Assembly: GCA_964472505.1 (NCBI GenBank)
Contig: CAYYQW010000041.1
Span: 1 to 35,085, forward strand
Length of the DNA: 35,085 nucleotides
Direction of reading: 5' to 3'
Source: JAYEIA01 sp964472505
GTDB lineage: Bacteria; Bacteroidota; Bacteroidia; Bacteroidales; JAADGE01
The notes beneath the pieces are model-generated. The model was not told the DNA's origin. It was given only the letters and a program-made list of their open reading frames with translations, and searched no databases. Positions 25,481 through 34,000 of this stretch are shown here, one piece after another (position 1 is the first letter of the stretch; every line of letters starts with the position of its first letter). Made by a program: the position numbers and the translations under genes.

Positions 25481-26062
25481 ATGGCAAAAAAGAACATTTT
25501 ATTACTGACCGGCGATTATGCCGAAGATTATGAAACTATGGTGCCCTTTCAAATGCTTACTATGGTTGGGCACGAAGTACATGCGGTTTGTCCCGATAAA
25601 AAAGCAGGAGAAACCGTGGTAACTTCAATTCACGATTTTGAAGGTGATCAAACATACAGCGAAAAAAGAGGACACAATTTTGCATTAAACTTTGATTTCG
25701 ATAAAGTGGCTCCCGAAAATTATGACGCTTTGGTTATAGCCGGCGGACGAGCACCGGAATATCTGCGTTTAAATGAAAAAATTATAGCCATAGCAAAGCA
25801 TTTCGGAGACAATAATAAGCCCATTGCTGCTGTATGTCACGGTGCTCAAATTTTGACAGCAGCCGATGTGGTTAAAGGAAAAAAAATGACAGCATATCCC
25901 GCCGTAGGACCTGAATTGAAAATTGCCGGTGCGCAATACGAGGAAGTAAGCCCGGATGAAGTTGTGGTTGACGGAAACATGGTCAGTTCGCCGGCATGGC
26001 CCGGACATCCCAAATGGATTGCTGCATTCTTAGAAGTATTGGGGACTAAAATCACCCCGTAA
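25481..26062 (+). CDS. DJ-1/PfpI family protein
   Basis: This 193-aa cytoplasmic protein of the DJ-1/PfpI superfamily (proteases, chaperones and proposed deglycases) has N-terminal KNILLLTGDYAEDYE, supplying the conserved acidic residue (Glu18 by position). The nucleophile elbow is IAAVCHGAQIL with Cys119 and His120. GGRAPEYLR lies about residue 88. A PfpI-like C-terminus with PAWPGHPKWIAAFL follows. The reading frame extends upstream to 25367, but that part lies in the MITE, so ATG 25481 (MAKKNILLL) is the true start. Full length. Activity is not determinable from sequence; stress response is the usual inference. Confidence 0.92.
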   Translation: MAKKNILLLTGDYAEDYETMVPFQMLTMVGHEVHAVCPDKKAGETVVTSIHDFEGDQTYSEKRGHNFALNFDFDKVAPENYDALVIAGGRAPEYLRLNEKIIAIAKHFGDNNKPIAAVCHGAQILTAADVVKGKKMTAYPAVGPELKIAGAQYEEVSPDEVVVDGNMVSSPAWPGHPKWIAAFLEVLGTKITP

Positions 26063-26078
26063 AATTGTGGTTGTCTTT

Positions 26079-26095
26079 TTCAGGCATTGCCTGAA
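26079..26095. terminator. Small hairpin after the DJ-1 gene
   Basis: TTCAGGC (26079-26085) pairs with GCCTGAA (26089-26095), with loop ATT. The T-run is on the left side, so it would act best for minus-strand transcription. It is weak as a terminator for the DJ-1 gene. Confidence 0.3.
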
Positions 26096-26130
26096 TCTGC
26101 CTTTCGGATTGATCGAATCTTAATTAGTGT

Positions 26131-26266
26131 TTAGTGTCCGGCTGAAAACTTCAAATTCAATTCACTGCTTTGCGTCAGGTGCTTTCACCTGACGCAAAGC
26201 AGGCGGCCTTAAAATTCCGTGCGGTGAAAACACCACACGGGCGCAGAGTTTTCTGCCGGACTCTAA
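26131..26266. mobile_element. MITE-like element, family 2
   Basis: This 136-bp element has 20-base inverted ends of consensus TTAGNGTCCGGCNGAAAACT (26131-26150 and 26247-26266, two mismatches). It contains a perfect hairpin at 26165-26202 (17-bp arms, loop CTTT). A second palindrome-like module at about 26212-26246 is also found, in opposite orientation, in repeats B-D at 33.4-34.7 kb. No coding capacity. It is one part of the 379-base gap between the DJ-1 gene and the frameshifted ORF. The rest (26267-26441) is AT-rich with a 20-codon minus-strand scrap but no gene. Confidence 0.75.
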
Positions 26267-26441
26267 TTATATAATACCGAAAACAAAAAAAGTAACAACT
26301 CTTGATCATTGCATAGTCCTGCATAATAGAGGTGTTAAGGATTTTTATTTCAGAAATTAACTTATTTGCTTGTAATCATTCCTTCAACTTTTCCGGATTT
26401 AGCCGTAAGAAAGTAGTATGTTTTTTATTTCGATAAAGTAA

Positions 26442-26868
26442 ATGAAAAATAAAGAACCAACAAGTAATATTCTAAAAAATATTTCGAGATCTATCATTCG
26501 TACAATAATAACAATTTGGGTTATCTTTGTAATTTTGGGAGTAATTATAATGTTAATCACATCCGGTGGCAACTATATTAAATGTTTTTTTTTCTAATAA
26601 TAAGGTTTATACAACAGCTATTGTTGAAAAGAAATATAGTACAATTGAAGGAATTCACCCCGAAGATATGCATAAAGTGTGGGGTGCAGAAGTTAAGTAT
26701 GTTATTGACCGAGACACAATAAAGGGATATTGTAGATTAAAAAAAAAGGAATATAAAAATATTAACGAACAGGATACTATTCCAATTTGTGTATATAAAG
26801 ACGGCATAATGAGTACAGTTTTTTATAAAAAATGTTTTTGTTTTAAGGCTTCTTTTCCACCTGTTTAA
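26442..26868 (+). pseudogene. Single-span membrane protein, frameshifted at T9
   Basis: The first frame (26442-26597) gives 51 aa: a basic N-terminus, then one membrane helix (about 21-42) and NYIKCFFF before a stop. The next frame continues without a break from SNNKVYTTAIVEKKYSTIEG to a stop at 26868. The joint is a run of nine T (26585-26593). With eight or eleven T the two parts form one protein of about 141 aa with an extracytoplasmic domain. I do not recognise the family. It is AT-rich like the two genes that follow it. Whether it is a decayed gene, a phase-variable gene or a sequencing error cannot be told here. Confidence 0.6.
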
Positions 26869-26886
26869 TTAAATTTATTTTAAATA

Positions 26887-27243
26887 ATGAAAGATTACGA
26901 AAAATATATTAAGCAAATAAAAGCAAATTTGCAAAAACAAGACCCATTTTTAATTTTAATTTTTGGGTCGTGTGTTTCAGGTAATTTACACAGGGATAGT
27001 GATATTGATTTGCTTGTGGTAACAAAAGATGATTATATCCCCCAAACATATAAAGAAAAAACAGAATTGTATCTAAAAATAAAACAATCAATAGCAGAAA
27101 CCAATAAAGAAGTTGCAATTGATTTATTGGTTTATACAATGCCTATGTATCAAAAATTTATTGAAATGAATAGTAGTTTTTCAAGAGAAATAACGAGAAA
27201 AGGAAAAATAATATATGAGAGTAATAACACAAAAATGGCTTGA
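26887..27243 (+). CDS. MNT-domain nucleotidyltransferase (minimal, antitoxin-like)
   Basis: This is a 118-aa minimal nucleotidyltransferase. The catalytic motif GSCVSGNLHRDSDIDLLVV (about 28-46) has G-S followed by D-x-D, the metal-binding pair. In MNT/HEPN toxin-antitoxin systems this enzyme modifies (AMPylates) and silences the HEPN partner. The gene overlaps the HEPN gene by 29 bases, the usual layout for such pairs. Cytoplasmic. The pair is richer in A+T than the following oxidoreductase gene, consistent with recent arrival. Pairing is clear; whether it is a toxin-antitoxin or a defence-associated unit is inference. Confidence 0.9.
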   Translation: MKDYEKYIKQIKANLQKQDPFLILIFGSCVSGNLHRDSDIDLLVVTKDDYIPQTYKEKTELYLKIKQSIAETNKEVAIDLLVYTMPMYQKFIEMNSSFSREITRKGKIIYESNNTKMA

Positions 27244-27610
27244 TTTTGCAAGCAAAGATGTAGAAACTTGTTGGGTTACACTACAAAGTGATAATTTAAC
27301 AAATATTGTAGCATTTCATGCTCAACAAGCAGTAGAAAAATGTTTTAAAGCTATCATTGAAGAAGGGGAGCTAAATTTGCCACGTATCCATGATTTAACA
27401 AGGTTGTATAATTTCTCTGAAAATAGTATTGATTTTGAAGTTGATACAATAATGCTGAATGTATTAGACAGTATTTATACAGCATCTCGATATCCGGGTG
27501 ATATTGGCATTTTACCGGATGGAAATCCAAGTAAACAAGAAGCCGAAGAAATGTATGAATTTGCCAAACAGGTTTATAAAAACACATTGATACAGCTTAA
27601 TAACGAATAA
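27215..27610 (+). CDS. HEPN-domain protein (putative RNase toxin)
   Basis: This 131-aa HEPN protein of the PF05168 type has AFHAQQAVEKCFKAIIEEG (about 31-50), the shared helix of the family, and a later R-Y-P-G-D segment (about 92-96). I see no clear R-x4-6-H catalytic motif of the HepT type. The activity may therefore differ or be absent. It overlaps the MNT gene by 29 bases and would be translated with it. The next gene begins 22 bases later but is more GC-rich and likely independent. Confidence 0.88.
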   Translation: MRVITQKWLDFASKDVETCWVTLQSDNLTNIVAFHAQQAVEKCFKAIIEEGELNLPRIHDLTRLYNFSENSIDFEVDTIMLNVLDSIYTASRYPGDIGILPDGNPSKQEAEEMYEFAKQVYKNTLIQLNNE

Positions 27611-27632
27611 AAAGTTACTTTATCATTAATCC

Positions 27633-30587
27633 ATGAACAAAACCATTCCCGATTTTACCGACCTTCAAAAAACCTTTGAAGGCGATTTATATACCGATAA
27701 ATCATCACAAATAATCTATGCCACCGATGCCTCATCCTACCGCGAAATCCCCGCGGCTGTAGCCCGTCCGCGCCACGAGGCCGACATCAAAACGCTCATC
27801 GAATTTGCACGAAAATACCGTGTGCCTCTAATTCCGCGCGCCGCCGGTACTTCACTGGCCGGGCAGGTAGTAGGTGCCGGATTAGTGGTTGATATTTCCA
27901 AATACATGACTCAAATTTTGGAATTGGATATTGAGAACAAACAAGTCAGAATACAGCCCGGAGTAATCCGCGATGAACTGAATCTGTACTTGAAACCCCA
28001 CGGTTTATTTTTCAGCCCCGAAACTTCCACTTCCAACCGGTGTACTTTGGGCGGAATGCTCGGAAACAATGCCTGCGGAGCACATTCATTGGTGTATGGC
28101 AGCACTCGCGATCATATCGTATCGGTAAAAGCATTATTGTCGGACGGAAGCCGCGCCGAGTTTAAAACCATTACAAAAAGTGCGTTTGAAAGCAAAATGC
28201 AGGAGCAAACTCTTGAAGGTCAAATCTATCGAAATATTTACGAGATCTTATCCGATGCGGAAAACCGAAAACGTATTCGCAATGAATTTCCTCATCCTGA
28301 AATTCGCCGAAGAAATACCGGTTACGCCATAGATATTTTGGCAGAAAGCAATATTTTTTCCGATTCCGACCGCCCTTTTAATTTTGCCGAATTATTGGCC
28401 GGCTCCGAAGGCACGCTTGCATTTATTACGGAAATGACCGTTTCGCTCGATGACCTACCGCCTGCCCACAAAGCATTAATTCCCGTTCATACCCACAGTT
28501 TGGAAGATGCGTTCAAAGCCAATCTAATTGCCCTGAAATACAAACCGGTAGCCATTGAATTGATGGACGACATTATTTTACAGCTAAGTAAAAAAAATCG
28601 ATTAAGTGCGCGTAATGCCTTTTTTGTGAAGGATAATCCGGCGGCTCTGCTTATGGTTGAGTTGGCGGAGTACAATCAGGATGACCTGTTGAAAAAAGCA
28701 AACGATTTAGAAACAGCTTTAAAATCAGCCGGATACGGCTATCACTTTCCCATACTGTTTGGTGATGATATTGACAAAGCATACAATTTACGTAAGGCCG
28801 GTTTAGGATTATCGCAAAACATGCCCGGCGATGCCAAGCCGGTAGCCGTAATTGAAGATACGGCCGTGCGCCCGGACGATCTGCCGGAATATATGCAGGA
28901 TTTTAGTTCCGTACTGAAAAAGCACAATTTATCTTGCGTGTATTATGCGCACATTGCCACGGGCGAATTGCATCTGCGCCCGGTCATCAATTTGAAAACC
29001 GAAGAAGGCAAACAGCTTTTTCGCACCATAGCAAAAGAGGTGGCGGTATTGGTAAAAAAATATCGCGGCAGCCTCTCCGGTGAGCACGGCGACGGGCGTT
29101 TGCGCGGCGAATTTATACCCCTTATTATAGGGAAAGAAAATTATGCTTTGGTAAAATCCCTAAAACGAGCATGGGATCCGGAAAGAATTTTTAATCCGGG
29201 AAAAATTACCGACACGCCCCTAATGAATGAGTCATTGCGCTATGCCCCCGCGATGCAGACTCCCGAAATTGATACGATTTTCGATTTTTCGAATGACATG
29301 GGCTATTTGCGTAGTGCCGAAAAATGCACCGGTTCAGGCGATTGCAGAAAATCAACAGAAATGGGCGGCACCATGTGCCCGAGTTTTCAGGCAAGCAAAG
29401 ATGAATACAACAGCACGCGTGCCAGAGCCAATATTTTGCGCGAATACATCACTCACAGTCAGGCCGCTAATCCCTTTGCCGACAAAGAAATGATTCAGGT
29501 GCTGGATTTATGCCTGTCGTGCAAAGCCTGCAAAAGCGAATGCCCGGCCAATGTGGACATCACCAAGCTGAAAGCAGAAGCCATGCAGCATTATTACGAT
29601 GCACACGGCATTCCGCTTCGCAGCCGTCTGATTGCCAACTTTCCGAAAATCAATCGATTAGCAATAAGCATTCCGGCTGTGTCCAATTTTTTTATGCAAC
29701 AAGCCTTTTTTTCAAGAATCATAAAACGGCTTACCGGATTTGCTCAGGAACGCTCATTGCCGCAAGTGCATAATTTTTCATTCAAAGCGTGGGCGGCGCA
29801 TCGCTTGCCTGCAATACTACCCAAATCGGCCAAGCAAAAAGTTTTGATTTTCAATGATGAATTTACCAACTACAACGATGTGGAAATAGGCACGGCAGCC
29901 GTGCGTTTGCTTTGCAAATTGGGCTACGAACCTGTATTTCCGAAGCATACGGTCAGCGGTCGCACATATTTATCAAAAGGTTTGCTGCGCCGCGCCAAAG
30001 TAATTGCCAAAAGAAACATCGACCTGTTGCACAATGAGATTTCGGAAAGCAGCCCGTTAATTGGTATTGAACCATCGGCCATACTGACTTTTCGCGATGA
30101 ATACCCCGATTTTTTCGCCGCCGATTCCGAAACCGGAAAAAAAGCAAGAAAAATGGCTGAACACTGCTTTACTTTTGAAGAGTTTATTGTTCGGGAATTT
30201 GATGCCGGAAATATTTCCTGCGAAAGCTTCACGGAAGCGCCGATGCACATAAAATTTCATAGCCACTGCTACCAAAAAGCACTGTCAGACAGCAGTTTCA
30301 CAAAAAGGGCATTGGAAATTCCGAAAAATTATACCGCCGAAGAAATCCCCTCGGGTTGCTGCGGCATGGCCGGTGCTTTTGGTTTTGAAAAAGAGCATTA
30401 TGAGCTGTCGCAAAAAGTAGGCGAATTGGTTTTGCTTCCCGAAATAAGAAAAACCTCCCCAAAAACACTAATAGCTGCGGCCGGAACAAGTTGCCGCCAC
30501 CAAATAAAAGACGGCACAAAGCGGCAAGCACTGCATCCTGCACAAGTACTTCTTCAAGCGCTAAATTCACCGATTCGAAGCTTTTGA
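27633..30587 (+). CDS. FAD-binding and Fe-S oxidoreductase (Dld/GlcD-GlcF fusion type)
   Basis: This 984-aa fusion enzyme oxidises a 2-hydroxy acid (probably D-lactate or glycolate) and passes electrons through FAD and iron-sulphur clusters. The FAD_binding_4 domain covers about 35-175 (PLIPRAAGTSLAGQVVG). FAD-oxidase C-terminal domain covers about 270-530 (SGEHGDGRLRGEF). A two-cluster ferredoxin region has EKCTGSGDCRK and CLSCKACKSECPANVDI (about 560-650). The C-terminal CCG-type domain (about 720-980) carries FHSHCYQKAL and SGCCGMAGAFGFE. All cluster cysteines appear present. No signal peptide; likely attached to the inner face of the membrane. Its start is 22 bases after the HEPN stop, but base composition says it is older chromosomal sequence. 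The substrate is not decided by sequence. Confidence 0.9.
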   Translation: MNKTIPDFTDLQKTFEGDLYTDKSSQIIYATDASSYREIPAAVARPRHEADIKTLIEFARKYRVPLIPRAAGTSLAGQVVGAGLVVDISKYMTQILELDIENKQVRIQPGVIRDELNLYLKPHGLFFSPETSTSNRCTLGGMLGNNACGAHSLVYGSTRDHIVSVKALLSDGSRAEFKTITKSAFESKMQEQTLEGQIYRNIYEILSDAENRKRIRNEFPHPEIRRRNTGYAIDILAESNIFSDSDRPFNFAELLAGSEGTLAFITEMTVSLDDLPPAHKALIPVHTHSLEDAFKANLIALKYKPVAIELMDDIILQLSKKNRLSARNAFFVKDNPAALLMVELAEYNQDDLLKKANDLETALKSAGYGYHFPILFGDDIDKAYNLRKAGLGLSQNMPGDAKPVAVIEDTAVRPDDLPEYMQDFSSVLKKHNLSCVYYAHIATGELHLRPVINLKTEEGKQLFRTIAKEVAVLVKKYRGSLSGEHGDGRLRGEFIPLIIGKENYALVKSLKRAWDPERIFNPGKITDTPLMNESLRYAPAMQTPEIDTIFDFSNDMGYLRSAEKCTGSGDCRKSTEMGGTMCPSFQASKDEYNSTRARANILREYITHSQAANPFADKEMIQVLDLCLSCKACKSECPANVDITKLKAEAMQHYYDAHGIPLRSRLIANFPKINRLAISIPAVSNFFMQQAFFSRIIKRLTGFAQERSLPQVHNFSFKAWAAHRLPAILPKSAKQKVLIFNDEFTNYNDVEIGTAAVRLLCKLGYEPVFPKHTVSGRTYLSKGLLRRAKVIAKRNIDLLHNEISESSPLIGIEPSAILTFRDEYPDFFAADSETGKKARKMAEHCFTFEEFIVREFDAGNISCESFTEAPMHIKFHSHCYQKALSDSSFTKRALEIPKNYTAEEIPSGCCGMAGAFGFEKEHYELSQKVGELVLLPEIRKTSPKTLIAAAGTSCRHQIKDGTKRQALHPAQVLLQALNSPIRSF

Positions 30588-30620
30588 AATGAAATATTAT
30601 GCAGATATTAGCAAATAATA

Positions 30621-30651
30621 TTGGTGGAATCCTGAAATTTTTATAAAATTG
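30621..30651 (+). promoter_or_regulatory. Possible promoter of the LRR gene
   Basis: TTGG (30621-30624) and TAAAATTG (30644-30651, one mismatch to TAnnTTTG) are 19 bases apart. The ATG is 30 bases further on. The downstream GGACTAAAAATAA also follows the promoter at 2868-2875, probably by chance. Confidence 0.35.
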
Positions 30652-30681
30652 GACTAAAAATAACCGGTAAAAATTCATGAT

Positions 30682-32046
30682 ATGCATCAAGAAGAACAGA
30701 TTATAAAACAACTTGAAGAAATAACCGGAAAAACCTTTAAGAAAACTAAGTTTAATATTGACAGCTGGGTGTATGATGACTACGCACGTTATCAGACCAA
30801 TGCAAAGGGTGAGATTGTAAAGTTGAAGTTAAACAATGCCAATTTAAACTACATTCCTGATGTTCTTACCCAAATTACTAGTTTGAAAGAACTTTCGTTG
30901 GAAGAGAATCAGCTTTTTGAATTGCCCGATACTTTTGTCAGGCTTGAGAATCTTCGGTTTTTGAATTTGGCTTACAATAAGTTTGTTGAATTTCCCAAAT
31001 TCAGAACCGAATTTAATAAGCTTGAGAGTCTAAATTTATGCCACAATCAAATATCCGAAATGCCTTGTGTACTCAAGCATTTAAAGAATATTTTGGAGCT
31101 GGATTTAAGCCAAAATCCCATTGTGAGCATTCCCGCTTGTATTGATTCATACAATAAACTCTCATTCTTTAATTTGGCGCAAACCGGGATTTCCGATTTG
31201 CCGAATAATTTTGCTTCGCTTTCCAATTTGCAGGAATTGGATTTGAGCAACAATAAATTTACGCAAGTACCGGAAGTATTGAGCGGCTTGAAACTATACC
31301 GTTTATATCTTTCGGGAAACCGCCTGAAAACCATACCCAAAAGCCTTACAAAAGCCACCCGGCTTGAGTTTTTGAATCTCGGTTTCAACGAGTTTTCGGT
31401 TTTGCCGGATTATATCGGAGATTTTTCCGGTTTGCGTACATTGGCGCTCGATTATAACTTGCTTACTGAACTTCCCGCATCTTTTGAAAAGCTGCAAAGC
31501 CTTCGTAAGTTAGATTTGGCAGGCAATAAATTGGGCAGTATTCCGCAACCGGTCATCAAATTGAAAAACTTGGCCGAATTAAACCTGATTGGCTCTTCAA
31601 TTACGGAAATACCTGCCAATATCAACAGCATGAAGAAAATTCGTGTATTGTTGCTGATGAGTAATAACATCAGCCAACTGCCGGATGAGCTTTTTGAGTT
31701 GAAAAACTTAAAACACCTTGAGTTGGGGCTTAATAATATTTCTAAAATACCACCCAAAATCGGAAATTTGCAAAATTTGCAAAGCCTCTCTTTTGCCGAA
31801 GGCAACACAATCAGTGAAATTCCGGAAACGATTTTGGATTTAAAAAAATTAGAAGTTTTTGACCTTACCGGTAACAGCATCCGAATAGTGCCGGCCTATA
31901 TTATGCGCAGTCAAATGGATTTGACCAATAACCCCAAAGGTGAAGGCATTATTTTGGGCGATAATCCTTTGGATGAACCGCCGCCGGAAATTATTGAAGA
32001 AGGCCGTAAAGCCGTCGAAAACTTTTTTGCACGCAGAAAGAATTAA
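30682..32046 (+). CDS. Leucine-rich repeat protein, Roco-like C-cap, no ROC domain
   Basis: This 454-aa protein consists of a short helical N-terminus (about 1-45) and about 15 leucine-rich repeats of 22-24 residues with consensus LxxLxLxxNxIxxIPxxI (about 48-425). The end GDNPLDEPPPEIIEEGRKAV, then ENFFARRKN, is the C-terminal cap found just before the ROC GTPase in bacterial Roco proteins. Here the protein stops there. No signal peptide or membrane helix, so it is cytoplasmic. It may be a truncated Roco protein or an LRR adaptor that binds a partner in trans. The stop is 5 bases before the vsr start, so the two genes probably form one transcript. Confidence 0.88.
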   Translation: MHQEEQIIKQLEEITGKTFKKTKFNIDSWVYDDYARYQTNAKGEIVKLKLNNANLNYIPDVLTQITSLKELSLEENQLFELPDTFVRLENLRFLNLAYNKFVEFPKFRTEFNKLESLNLCHNQISEMPCVLKHLKNILELDLSQNPIVSIPACIDSYNKLSFFNLAQTGISDLPNNFASLSNLQELDLSNNKFTQVPEVLSGLKLYRLYLSGNRLKTIPKSLTKATRLEFLNLGFNEFSVLPDYIGDFSGLRTLALDYNLLTELPASFEKLQSLRKLDLAGNKLGSIPQPVIKLKNLAELNLIGSSITEIPANINSMKKIRVLLLMSNNISQLPDELFELKNLKHLELGLNNISKIPPKIGNLQNLQSLSFAEGNTISEIPETILDLKKLEVFDLTGNSIRIVPAYIMRSQMDLTNNPKGEGIILGDNPLDEPPPEIIEEGRKAVENFFARRKN

Positions 32047-32051
32047 TTTTT

Positions 32052-32465
32052 ATGGATCGACACAGCAAAAAGCAGCGTCGAAAAAATATGCAAGCCGTAA
32101 AATCCAAAGGTTCTAAAATAGAACGGTTGCTTGCCAAAGAGCTTTGGGCCATGGGTTTGCGTTACCGGAAAAGTTATACGGCCGTTCTCGGAAAACCCGA
32201 TTTTGCTTTTATAGGCCCAAAAGTTGCCGTATTTTGCGACAGCGAGTTTTTTCACGGAAAAAATTGGTCGGTAAAAAAGCATGAAATTAAATCCAACCGA
32301 GAATTTTGGTACAAAAAAATTGAAGGGAACATACGGCGCGACAAAGAAGTAAACAAAGCATTGTTATCTGCCGGTTGGACCGTGATTCGCTTCTGGGGAA
32401 AGGAAATAAAAAGCAATCCAAAACGGTGTGCCGAAAAAGTATTTCATGCCGTAAAAGGCAAATAA
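32052..32465 (+). CDS. vsr: Very short patch repair endonuclease (Vsr)
   Basis: This is a 137-aa Vsr-type nuclease that nicks beside T-G mismatches arising from deamination of 5-methylcytosine. Family features: RRKNMQAVKSKGSKIE at the N-terminus; LGKPDFAFIGPKVAVFCDSEFFHGKNW (Asp of PDF as metal-binding residue, then the V-F-x-D and F-x-H-G elements) split over two motifs; and WYKKIEGNIRRDKE with LLSAGWTVIRFWG. Full length. Vsr genes normally lie beside a C5-cytosine methyltransferase (dcm). None is in this window; the only methyltransferase present is an adenine enzyme. It starts 5 bases after the LRR gene. Function is confident, the missing partner is the odd point. Confidence 0.9.
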   Translation: MDRHSKKQRRKNMQAVKSKGSKIERLLAKELWAMGLRYRKSYTAVLGKPDFAFIGPKVAVFCDSEFFHGKNWSVKKHEIKSNREFWYKKIEGNIRRDKEVNKALLSAGWTVIRFWGKEIKSNPKRCAEKVFHAVKGK

Positions 32466-32527
32466 ACAGATCTGATACCGAACGGCCGCTTTTTAATAAG
32501 CTGTTTTGAAAATTTTAAAATTTACAG

Positions 32528-33397
32528 ATGAAAAAAATATTAATAACCGGAGCCACCGGAAATATTGGTTTTGAACTGATTCGTTTTTTAAACGAAAGGG
32601 ATACAGCGCATACCATTGTGGCCGGTGTACGAGATATTCCAAAAGCTAAAGCAAAATTTAGTGCTTATCCCGAATTAAATTATGTGCTGTTCGACTTTGA
32701 CAAACCGGAAACCTTTGAGCCGGCTCTGCACGGAGTTGATTCCGTGTTTCTGTTGCGCCCTCCGCACATTTCGGATGTAAAAAAATATTTTGCTCCTTTA
32801 ATTGAAAAAATGTCCGAAAAGAATGTGTCGCATGTCTTGTTCCTGTCGGTGCAGGGAGCCGAAAAAAGCAAAATTATTCCGCACAATAAAATTGAGCGAT
32901 TAATTGAGGATTCAGGAATTTCATACATATTTCTTCGTCCAAGTTATTTTATGCAAAACCTGACCGATAATCTGTTGTCGGATATTCGCTTAAAGCGAAA
33001 AATATTATTGCCTGCGGGCAAAGCCAAGTTCAATTGGGTAGATATTGAAAACATCAGCGAAGCAGCCGCTTTTTTATTGGATGACTTTTCAGAATATAAA
33101 AATAAAGCCCTTGAAATTACGGGTTATCAAAATGAAAATTTCGAGTATGTAGCTGAATTAATCAGTAAAGCAATATCAGAGACCTTTGAGTATAAAAGTC
33201 TTAATCCTTTTCGATTTTTTTTCATAAAGAAAAAACAAGGCATGCCGGCCGGCAAAATTGTTGTAATGCTAATGCTTCATTATTTGCCGCGCTTCCAACC
33301 GGAGCCGGTTATTTCTAATTTCTATGAAAAACTTACCGGTAAAAAGCCTACAAGCTTGGAAGCTTTTGTTGAAAGAGAAAAAGAACGCTTTGTTTAG
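32528..33397 (+). CDS. NmrA/SDR-family NAD(P)-binding protein
   Basis: This 289-aa atypical short-chain dehydrogenase-like protein of the NmrA family has the nucleotide-binding motif ILITGATGNIGFELIRFL (about 4-21), the later strand VDSVFLLRPP (about 76-85), HVLFLSVQGAE (about 107-117), HNKIERLIEDSGISYIFLRP (about 123-142) and YFMQNL. The catalytic Tyr-x3-Lys of classical SDRs is missing, as is common in NmrA/NAD(P)H-dependent quinone-oxidoreductase-like members. Cytoplasmic. The gene begins 62 bases after vsr and ends at the border of the terminal repeat region. Substrate unknown. Confidence 0.88.
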   Translation: MKKILITGATGNIGFELIRFLNERDTAHTIVAGVRDIPKAKAKFSAYPELNYVLFDFDKPETFEPALHGVDSVFLLRPPHISDVKKYFAPLIEKMSEKNVSHVLFLSVQGAEKSKIIPHNKIERLIEDSGISYIFLRPSYFMQNLTDNLLSDIRLKRKILLPAGKAKFNWVDIENISEAAAFLLDDFSEYKNKALEITGYQNENFEYVAELISKAISETFEYKSLNPFRFFFIKKKQGMPAGKIVVMLMLHYLPRFQPEPVISNFYEKLTGKKPTSLEAFVEREKERFV

Positions 33398-33403
33398 TTA
33401 CTG

Positions 33404-33452
33404 ATCAGATATCAGATATCAGATATCAGAAGTCAGACGTCAGATGTCAGAT
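33404..33452 (+). repeat. Heptamer tandem array before repeat unit B
   Basis: Seven consecutive degenerate 7-mers of the form RTCAGAN (ATCAGAT x3, ATCAGAA, GTCAGAC, GTCAGAT x2). Shorter versions precede units C (34004-34024) and D (34501-34515). Copy A has an array of the same period but another sequence. Confidence 0.8.
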
Positions 33453-34000
33453 GAGACAAGTTTGCAAACGGGCTGCGAAATTGAAGAAAAGCCGGCGCCC
33501 GTGTGGTGTTTTCTCCGCACGGAATTTTACAGCCGCCCGTTAGTATTAATATATGAATATTGATAATTTTTCATAATACCTGTATTTTTTTTATTTACCG
33601 GAAAGTCCCCTAAATCCCCCGCGGGGGGACTTGGCCGAAAGTTCGGTCGCAGGTTTTGGCTTGTGGCTTACGAAGATTGAAACACTTTTGAACGTCCGGC
33701 GGTTCCTGAGCGGCAGTCGAAGGAAGGACTTCAAAACGTGTGGGCTGCTTGGAGCAGTAGCACGGGCACGCTTTCATCTTGCGGATTTCAGACCTTACAT
33801 AATTTATTACAGTGGGGTAGGAAGCCTGATTTTATCAAAAAATAAATAAATTGCGTCAGCTTTGTTTCCGTGGGATTAGGAGTTCTGAAATTAGCTCTGA
33901 AAGAGCGTTATATACTAGCATCGGGCAGCGCCCGATGCAATGAAACCGCCCGTGCTCGAAGCCCTGAAAGGGCGAAACATTTTTTTGTTTAGTTCCTAAC
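33453..34000 (+). repeat. Structured repeat unit B
   Basis: First of three near-identical tandem units after the NmrA gene. Order of modules: H1 hairpin (CCGTGTGGTG...CCGCACGG, near 33500-33523), CCCCCGCGGGGG palindrome (near 33617-33628), structured core 33653-33888 (stem 1 at 33682-33741; stem 2 pairing 33825-33832 with 33873-33880), GCTCT-gaa-AGAGC hairpin (33894-33906), GCATCGGGC/GCCCGATGC hairpin (33918-33938) and GCCCT-gaa-AGGGC hairpin (33961-33973). The reading frame at 33631-33849 lies over the core but has no start with support, and I reject it as a gene. Confidence 0.85.

Noticed and set aside
26362..26421. Minus-strand scrap reading KTYYFLTAKSGKVEGMITSK before a stop
   Set aside because: It looks like the tail of a protein, but only about 20 codons are open and no upstream part is present. 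Too short to call as a gene remnant.
27633..30587. Third member of the MNT/HEPN operon
   Set aside because: Although only 22 bases separate it from the HEPN gene, base composition and function (FAD/Fe-S oxidoreductase) differ clearly.
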